Shown here piece after piece: positions 1-5,029 of a stretch of DNA of 7,183 nt. This DNA is from JAFGJQ01 sp964586145. GTDB taxonomy: Bacteria; Planctomycetota; Phycisphaerae; UBA1845. The stretch's first letter is position 1. Each line of letters opens with the position of its first letter. The notes below the pieces were generated by a model, which was given only the letters and a program-made list of their open reading frames with translations, searched no databases and was not told where the DNA came from. The stretch is from assembly GCA_964586145.1 (NCBI GenBank), contig CAZPHH010000140.1, positions 1 to 7,183 on the forward strand, read 5' to 3'. A program made the position numbers and the translations under genes.

Positions 1-171
1 GCGCCGGGGTAGCCAGCGGCGTGAGCCGCTGGAAACGTGCGCCCCACACGATATGGGCCCCATCGGGGCGCCACAACGTGGCACTCGTGGCTTGGAGCGC
101 CCCAGATATTGTTTCGGCCCAGAGGGACGGGACGAGTCGCCCGTGTTGCGTTCAGGCCCGTTCACGGGCCT
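1..171. repeat. Hairpin-rich extragenic repeat (REP-like)
   Basis: This gene-free segment holds a run of short perfect inverted repeats. Arms CCAGCGGC (13-20) and GCCGCTGG (25-32) enclose GTGA, which as RNA would be a GNRA-type tetraloop. Arms GCCCC/GGGGC (57-69) and GCCAC/GTGGC (70-82) each have a 3-base loop. Arms AGGCCCGT (154-161) and ACGGGCCT (164-171) are separated by 2 bases. The hairpins are seen directly. The likeness to interspersed planctomycete repeats containing an 'AGCGGCGTGAGCCGCTGG' type hairpin is from memory and unverified. The element may start to the left of the window. I cannot see a second copy of the first hairpin inside the window. Confidence 0.5.
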
Positions 172-290
172 TCCCCGCTGCGGTGGGCTTGTAGGGTGGC
201 CCTTCGAGGACCGATTGAGATGATCCCCTCATACCCCACCCCTATCTGCCGCTACCCCTGTTGACAGCAGTCGCCGGCCCGCCCCGGCGT

Positions 291-325
291 CCATCCCGGA
301 GCCTGCCCCGGCCGCGCCGGGATGG
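291..325. repeat. Inverted repeat, 9-base arms
   Basis: CCATCCCGG at 291-299 is perfectly complementary to CCGGGATGG at 317-325, with a 17-base spacer. No T-run follows on either strand, so it is not a standard intrinsic terminator. It may be part of the same hairpin-rich repeat as positions 1-171. Confidence 0.45.
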
Positions 326-421
326 CTTCGTGCCAGTTTCTGCGCTTTTCCGTTTCCACATTTCAGCGTTTCCCTGTAAGATGGCTCGCGACGAACAGAC
401 GCGCCCCGACGGGGATGGGCG

Positions 422-439
422 GCCCCGGCGCGCCGGGGC
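422..439. repeat. 18-base perfect palindrome
   Basis: The half-sites GCCCCGGCG (422-430) and CGCCGGGGC (431-439) form an uninterrupted palindrome centred on GGCGCGCC. It could be a dimeric protein-binding site or simply a product of high GC. It lies about 235 bases upstream of the first lipoprotein start, far for a classical operator. Confidence 0.4.
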
Positions 440-662
440 GCGCCCTTCGGGCGGCTGGGCGGAAGAACAGGACGAAGAGAATGGGAAGGATAGTCGGCCG
501 GACGCCGTCGGGGGCGCGGGTGCCATAGGAGGGCACTTTTACTGAAAACACGTGACTGTTCCCAGTATCAGCCGTTCTGAGAGGCCCCACGGGACGGATG
601 GAGCCTTGCCAGGATGCGGATAGATGTCTGTCCAACGACAGGCGGCCTTGGGACCAGAAACA

Positions 663-667
663 GGAGG
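663..667 (+). promoter_or_regulatory. Ribosome binding site, beta-helix lipoprotein
   Basis: GGAGG lies 7 bases upstream of the ATG at 675. This decides the start: the in-frame ATG at 624 has no such site and would put 17 charged or polar residues ahead of the signal peptide. Confidence 0.85.
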
Positions 668-674
668 TCACGTA

Positions 675-2108
675 ATGCACGTTTGTGTCTTGACATCGTC
701 GCGGCTGTTGCTCGTCGCTTTCAGTGCCGCTCTCATCGCGGGTTGCCCGGGCGGCGACGCGGGCGGCGGGGGCAACGCACAGGACAACACCGCCAATGAC
801 AACGGGAACGACGACCTGGCACCCCCGGTCGGAGACCGCGAATACTACCCCACAGACCGACCCCGACTCAACGGCGTCGAATACTACGTGGCGCCGGACG
901 GAGATGATGCGAATCCCGGAACCCTCGACTCGCCCTGGGCTACCATCCAGCACGCCGCCGATACCATGGAGCCCGGAAACGTCACGTACATCCGCGACGG
1001 CGTCTACCATGAGTCCGTGGTCACCGCCACAGGCGGCACATCAACTGGAGACATCGTTTTTGCCGCGTACACGAATGAACAACCCATCCTCGACGGCACG
1101 GGCGTCGACGCCAACAACGGCTTCATTGTGGCCCATGACTACGTCGTGCTCCGGGGCCTGGCCATCCGGAACTGGGAGGAAAACGCCGTCTGGATCGAAG
1201 GCGCCGCCTTTCCCTTCCTGATCGACTGCGAGGTCTACGATGTCTCCTACGGCATCGGCGCCGGCGAAGGTACGCACGATTTCGTGTTTGACCACGTGAT
1301 CGCTCACGATTTTGACCTTTACGGCTTCGACGTCTCGCCGGGCAGCGCCGACTGCTACGACGGAATCTTCTGGCGGTGCGTCTCACACACCGGTCGAGAC
1401 CCCGAGCAGAATGTGGACGGCTTTGCCCTGGGGCACGGCCAGCAGCACGGCTTCCGGTTCTACCGATGCCACACGTACGGGGTGTACGATGGTTTCGACA
1501 TCAGCTCGCGCGATTCCGTGCTCGAGCGCTGCTCCGCCCATGATTGCGGAAATGCGGGGTTCAAAATCTGGCAGGACGGCGTGCAGCTCGTCAACTGCCT
1601 GGGCTACGAAAGTGAGAACGCCAACCTTGAGCTGGACTGGGACGGCGAACCCGGCACCGTGACCGTACAAAACTGCACGTTTGCCGGGTCCGAAACCTTC
1701 AACATCTGGATCGAGAGCTCCGGCGACACGCTGAGAATGTACAACACCATCGTGGCCGGCGGGCGCGGCATCGCAGTCGCCTTCGAACAGCGGGATACCA
1801 GTCACTACCAGGGCGATTACAACGTGTTTCACAACGAGACCGAGCGAGCGTTTGTCGTGGGCTACGAGGACGAGTTCTCCGCCCAACCGCTCGACGCCTG
1901 GCGCAGCTACTCCGGCCAGGATGCGAACTCAATCAGCGCCGCCTCCCTGGACGAGCTGTTCGTCGATCCGGCCGGATTCGACTTCCGCCTGACGCAAGGA
2001 AGCCCCGCGGCCAATGCCGGCTCCTCCGATGACGCTCCAGCCGACGACTTCGACGGCATAGCCCGCCCGCGGGGCTCCGCCGTGGACATCGGGGCGTTTG
2101 AAGGATGA
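675..2108 (+). CDS. Lipoprotein with right-handed parallel beta-helix, PL9-like
   Basis: A 477-residue exported protein. It has a short signal peptide with hydrophobic core LLLVAFSAALIAG and lipobox I-A-G-C, the lipidated cysteine being residue 24. A Gly/Asn/Asp-rich linker follows to about residue 50. The motif YYVAPDGDDANPGT, then SPWATIQHA and YIRDGVYHE (about 69-113), is the usual N-terminal cap of secreted beta-helix carbohydrate-active proteins. Rungs of about 21-26 residues run from about 123 to 368, many with a Cys at the same turn (185, 235, 265, 286, 308, 334). The C-terminus (DFRLTQGSPAANAG, DDFDGIARP, DIGAFEG) matches the choice-of-anchor Q pattern. The segment NVDGFALGHG (246-255) followed by DGFDIS (272-277) resembles the polysaccharide lyase 9 active-site region, but the lysine expected just after DGFA is not there. 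I infer an envelope-anchored glycan-binding protein or a diverged lyase; the substrate is unknown. The fold is confident, catalysis is not. Confidence 0.85.
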   Translation: MHVCVLTSSRLLLVAFSAALIAGCPGGDAGGGGNAQDNTANDNGNDDLAPPVGDREYYPTDRPRLNGVEYYVAPDGDDANPGTLDSPWATIQHAADTMEPGNVTYIRDGVYHESVVTATGGTSTGDIVFAAYTNEQPILDGTGVDANNGFIVAHDYVVLRGLAIRNWEENAVWIEGAAFPFLIDCEVYDVSYGIGAGEGTHDFVFDHVIAHDFDLYGFDVSPGSADCYDGIFWRCVSHTGRDPEQNVDGFALGHGQQHGFRFYRCHTYGVYDGFDISSRDSVLERCSAHDCGNAGFKIWQDGVQLVNCLGYESENANLELDWDGEPGTVTVQNCTFAGSETFNIWIESSGDTLRMYNTIVAGGRGIAVAFEQRDTSHYQGDYNVFHNETERAFVVGYEDEFSAQPLDAWRSYSGQDANSISAASLDELFVDPAGFDFRLTQGSPAANAGSSDDAPADDFDGIARPRGSAVDIGAFEG

Positions 2109-2335
2109 CGCGTTCGTTCGCGCTACGGATATTCCAGCCTCCACCGGAGAGACTGCGGCCTCGTGTACTCCCGAATCGTGCTTCACGATAAAGCGTTCGG
2201 GCAGGTACGAAACGCGGCCAGAAACGTCCGCCTCGTTCGGCTCGAGATGGTGATCCGCGTACGATTGGCCTTTCGGGGCTGATGATTGCAGAGTCCTTTT
2301 TGGCTCGCCGCCGAAGTGCGGCAGGACAAAGAACC
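2109..2335. other. Intergenic spacer with an imperfect hairpin
   Basis: 227 bases between the two lipoprotein genes. At 2170-2201 there is a nested inverted repeat: inner arms ATCGTG (2175-2180) and CACGAT (2184-2189) around CTT, and outer arms CCCGA (2170-2174) and TCGGG (2197-2201), with a 7-base bulge on the right side. No T-run follows, so termination is doubtful. The spacing suggests that the downstream gene has its own promoter, but no clear promoter is visible. Confidence 0.4.
2323..2326 (+). promoter_or_regulatory. Ribosome binding site, caspase-like lipoprotein
   Basis: AGGA lies 9 bases before the ATG at 2336. It favours that start over the in-frame ATG at 2282, which would add 18 residues (several of them Arg) in front of a normal lipoprotein signal peptide. 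Confidence 0.6.
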
Positions 2336-4495
2336 ATGTCATACCCCTCACCAGGACGATGGCTTGCGGTCTCGCTTCTTGCCACAAGTGCCCTGATTCA
2401 CGGCTGTAACAGCAGCAAAAGCGGAGGAGGCGGCAGCGTTGACACCGGGGGTCTCTCTGAGCATCCCGACATCGTATCCGACGCCAAGATCGCCGATGCA
2501 TGGTCAGACGACCTGGCCAATATGATCGAGGGCGGCGCGGAGATCGAGCATGCCGTTGATTCGATGGCCCAGACCATGAATGCGCACCCCCGCGTAGCCG
2601 GAGCCGTCGGTGTCCCCGAGCACGGGATGGTCTGGGTTCTCTTCGAATCGGGGCTTGAGCACATTTACGAGATCGAAGACGGAGACGAGGAAGTCACCTT
2701 GCCGACGACTCGCTCCCTGGCGACGACCGAGAACGGGCACGTGGATCCCGTTGGTACGCGCTCTCGTTTCACCCCGAATGTGCCGAAGCCGGCGCCGGCC
2801 ATGCAAGCGGTTTCGGCAAAGTGGACGATGCCAGCCACGAACAAGGCACTCGTGGCAAATGCTCTGCGGGTCTTCCATCCGAACCAGGACATCGGCGAGC
2901 CGCTGACCACGATGCTGCGGGATCGTGGCTACGAAGTCGATCGCGTGGAGGCGGGCGTGGAGTTGTTCATGGACCCGAAGTTCACGACCTACAGTGTCAT
3001 CTTCATTGAGGCACACGGGTCGCCCCTGGAGCCCCTCGAGACGGCGTTCGATGCGCTGCGCGACAGCATCCAGAAGGCGACGGGCATCGAGCGCGCACCG
3101 TGCGCCGGAGCAGAAGGTGGATCTCAGGTTCTGCAGACGACGACCGCCGTGAGCGAGGCTCTTGACGAAGAATACGCTGATGATCTTCGGCACGGGCGCC
3201 TCAAGAGACGAACATGCAAAGTGGTTCGTGACGGAAAGGTCGTCGGCGGACTCACCACGTATGCGATCACGGCCAATTTCATACGTCAACATCAGGCGAA
3301 CGACTTTCCCGAAGGCACCTTCTTTGCTTTGAGTTCCTGCCGGGCCTTTGACAAGGATGGGAACAGCGAATGGAAGGACCTGATCTTCGAGAAGTCCGAC
3401 TACGCTCGCGTCATGGGCTGGAACTACCGCGTCCACTACGCCAATTCGTCACTGGCCTACCTCGAGCTGTTTCAGGTCATGACGGGGAGCAACCTGGAGT
3501 TCACAGGCACGGAGTACGGACTGTTGCTGTTGGAAAGGAACGTCCCGCCTCTGACGGCCTGGTCACTGGACCTGACCTACGAGTATCTCCAGGCAAAGCG
3601 ATATACGGAGTTCTCGTACCCTGCCAAAAACATCCATTCCTCTTTGATCTATGAGGTCGATCTCACGGATTTCGCGACGCAGGTAAACGTGGGCTTCCAC
3701 TTCTGTCCCGAAATCCTCGATTTCGAGCTGTACAGTTCATTCTTTGGCGTGCCGACCCTGCGTGCATGGTCCTTGGATGAGGGCGCTCTCACGGTCGGCA
3801 GCGCTGAGTCGAACATCGGCAACAGGCAGTTTCCTTCGATTGAGCCCGGTGACTTCTGCCTTCCGTCGTTTCCGGTAGGCGCGTTCGGCACCATGACGCT
3901 GGAGTCAGACGGCCGCACAAGCCCACCGCGCCTTCTGCATCGCTGGGCACCGGTGTTCAAGGTCTCCGGCGGCCCCGTACACAACTTCGCCACGTACAAC
4001 GTCACCTTTCAGCTTCATTGCAGAGCCATAGCGCCGCCGCGGGCGGGCTTCGCCGGGACCGCCGCCACCGCCATCGCCAACCCTCCGAGCAACAACTCCT
4101 TCTCGGAGGAGTTCGACCCCGGCGCCTCGTTGTTCAACTGGAAAGTCGAAGGCAACGGCACGTCCGGCGGGTACTACTACGAGAACGAAGGAGGCGGCAT
4201 GAAGCAGATCGCTGCGGATGACCCCGGCTACAACGAAATGCGATCCGAGGATGGCAAAACGGTCGAGATTCAGTTCGCCGGAGAGCTTGAATACACGGAG
4301 AAGGTGACCGACCTCCAGACGGGATCCACAACGAGTTCCATCCAGACAATCTACGTCCAGATCACCATCCCCGCGGCTCAATTGCGCGATGACTGGACCC
4401 TCGCGGGTGGCACATATCAAGACGGCGACTGCAAAGTGACCTGGCAGGATGCCCCGGCAACGCCACCGTTTGACGCGGAGACCACACCGCGCTGA
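2336..4495 (+). CDS. Lipoprotein with putative caspase-like (clan CD) cysteine peptidase domain
   Basis: A 719-residue exported protein. The signal peptide has core WLAVSLLATSALIHG, with the putative lipidated cysteine at residue 24. The lipobox I-H-G-C has an unusual His at -2. A SKSGGGGS linker follows. The N-terminal region (about 40-115) ends with VWVLFESGLEHIYEIED, a prodomain-like beta segment. Then comes an alpha/beta domain in clan CD order: the ALRVF strand and a helix ending in RDRGYEVD (about 172-202), the strand and catalytic-type His in VIFIEAHG (His227), and the strand and catalytic-type Cys in FFALSSCRA (Cys335). After the Cys, MGWNYRVHYANSS (360-372) resembles the conserved segment after the catalytic Cys in gingipain-like proteins. 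The His-Cys separation of 108 residues is long. From about 447 on the protein is beta-rich with Cys457, 508, 562 and 699, and I do not recognise it. I infer a lipid-anchored peptidase or peptidase-like protein. Fold assignment is by motif only; activity, target and anchoring membrane are unproven. Confidence 0.7.
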   Translation: MSYPSPGRWLAVSLLATSALIHGCNSSKSGGGGSVDTGGLSEHPDIVSDAKIADAWSDDLANMIEGGAEIEHAVDSMAQTMNAHPRVAGAVGVPEHGMVWVLFESGLEHIYEIEDGDEEVTLPTTRSLATTENGHVDPVGTRSRFTPNVPKPAPAMQAVSAKWTMPATNKALVANALRVFHPNQDIGEPLTTMLRDRGYEVDRVEAGVELFMDPKFTTYSVIFIEAHGSPLEPLETAFDALRDSIQKATGIERAPCAGAEGGSQVLQTTTAVSEALDEEYADDLRHGRLKRRTCKVVRDGKVVGGLTTYAITANFIRQHQANDFPEGTFFALSSCRAFDKDGNSEWKDLIFEKSDYARVMGWNYRVHYANSSLAYLELFQVMTGSNLEFTGTEYGLLLLERNVPPLTAWSLDLTYEYLQAKRYTEFSYPAKNIHSSLIYEVDLTDFATQVNVGFHFCPEILDFELYSSFFGVPTLRAWSLDEGALTVGSAESNIGNRQFPSIEPGDFCLPSFPVGAFGTMTLESDGRTSPPRLLHRWAPVFKVSGGPVHNFATYNVTFQLHCRAIAPPRAGFAGTAATAIANPPSNNSFSEEFDPGASLFNWKVEGNGTSGGYYYENEGGGMKQIAADDPGYNEMRSEDGKTVEIQFAGELEYTEKVTDLQTGSTTSSIQTIYVQITIPAAQLRDDWTLAGGTYQDGDCKVTWQDAPATPPFDAETTPR

Positions 4496-4740
4496 ACGTC
4501 ACTGGAACTCGTCTCCATCGAAGAGCATCCGGATGATCTTTCCGGGACAGGTGTACCGCGACATCTGCGCGCCGACGAAAGCCGGCAAGGGGTTGTGGAT
4601 GCAAGAGTCCGCTGCGAAGGACTGGGTGACGCTCTGCGGGGCGTGGGAGGAGGATGGGATCCAGAGGAATGAGAAAGGATGTTGAGGCGGGACTGGCGTT
4701 GGCGAAAGGACGGCAGCGGCGTTCGGATGTGCCGCGAAAC

Positions 4741-4835
4741 GGCAAGCCACTGGCACGCGGATGGAAGGGGGGACGGGCACGGCTCAAGAAACAGTGGCAC
4801 GGGGCGGAGGGGCACTGCGCAAGAAGCAGCGGCAC
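4741..4835 (+). repeat. Degenerate tandem repeat, three units of about 35-40 bases
   Basis: GCTCAAGAAACAGTGGCAC (4782-4800) and GCGCAAGAAGCAGCGGCAC (4817-4835) match at 16 of 19 bases, with a period of 35. A more diverged unit, GGCAAGCCACTGGCAC (4741-4756), precedes them. Units are joined by G-rich spacers ending in GGGCAC or GGGGCAC. I infer a decayed interspersed repeat of a planctomycete type (CAGTGGCAC core). It lies 194-289 bases upstream of the GH97 start, with no visible coding or regulatory role. Confidence 0.45.
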
Positions 4836-5015
4836 ACACACGCCGTGCTTCGATTCACGGCCGAGCCGGACCGGAAGAGATTCACGGACCCGCCGGGAGG
4901 GCCGGTTGTCTTCGCACGTGGGATGGCCTACGATCGGCCGCGCCGTGGCCCACCCGATGCCGGCCGCACGGGCGGCGAACCGGTGGGCCGATGACGTCGA
5001 GTCCAACCCGAATCC

Positions 5016-5020
5016 GGGAG
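5016..5020 (+). promoter_or_regulatory. Ribosome binding site, GH97 gene
   Basis: GGGAG ends 9 bases before the ATG at 5030. The ATG at 5021 abuts this site with no spacer, so 5030 is the better start. It also places MRNRSF directly before the hydrophobic signal core. Confidence 0.7.
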
Positions 5021-5029
5021 ATGACACCC

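Larger units (their letters stand above)
172..674. other. Intergenic region, no credible gene
   Basis: About 500 bases without a convincing gene. Open frames on both strands here have no good ribosome binding site and read as low-information Arg/Pro/Gly-rich peptides, as expected in GC-rich DNA. What stands out is structure: 9-base arms CCATCCCGG (291-299) and CCGGGATGG (317-325), and an 18-base palindrome at 422-439. No promoter for the downstream lipoprotein gene is convincing. A weak pair TTTCCA (353-358) and TAAGAT (377-382), 18 bases apart, matches the sigma-70 consensus at only 4 of 6 bases each. Confidence 0.55.
4496..5029. other. Intergenic region, no convincing gene
   Basis: 534 bases between the caspase-like gene and the GH97 gene. 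Open frames exist on both strands but none has a convincing ribosome binding site or a recognisable domain. The most gene-like is a minus-strand frame at 4499-4780 that opens with GTG and stops 4 bases past the neighbouring stop codon. Its middle holds a degenerate tandem repeat (4741-4835). No terminator with a T-run follows the caspase-like gene, and no clear promoter precedes the GH97 gene. Confidence 0.5.

Noticed and set aside
53..223. 56-residue plus-strand frame starting MGPIGAPQRG
   Set aside because: No ribosome binding site, and it lies wholly within the hairpin-rich repeat; the coding appearance is probably incidental.
261..266. TTGACA, a perfect -35 hexamer
   Set aside because: About 17 bases downstream the sequence is GC-rich (CCCGGCG type) with no -10-like hexamer.
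353..382. TTTCCA and TAAGAT as a possible promoter
   Set aside because: Each matches only 4 of 6 consensus bases and it would imply a leader of about 280 bases; not strong enough to annotate.
363..1010. 215-residue minus-strand frame across the start of the beta-helix gene
   Set aside because: It overlaps the well-supported signal peptide and linker of the plus-strand gene and has no ribosome site or recognisable domain.
2109..2300. Minus-strand open frame with a protein-like stretch (LPERFIVKHDSGVHEA)
   Set aside because: The frame runs on into shadows of both flanking genes, has no own start or stop within the spacer, and matches no family I know.
2504..3436. 310-residue minus-strand frame opposite the caspase-like gene
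   Set aside because: Shadow frame with no start signal; the plus frame has a signal peptide and conserved-looking motifs.
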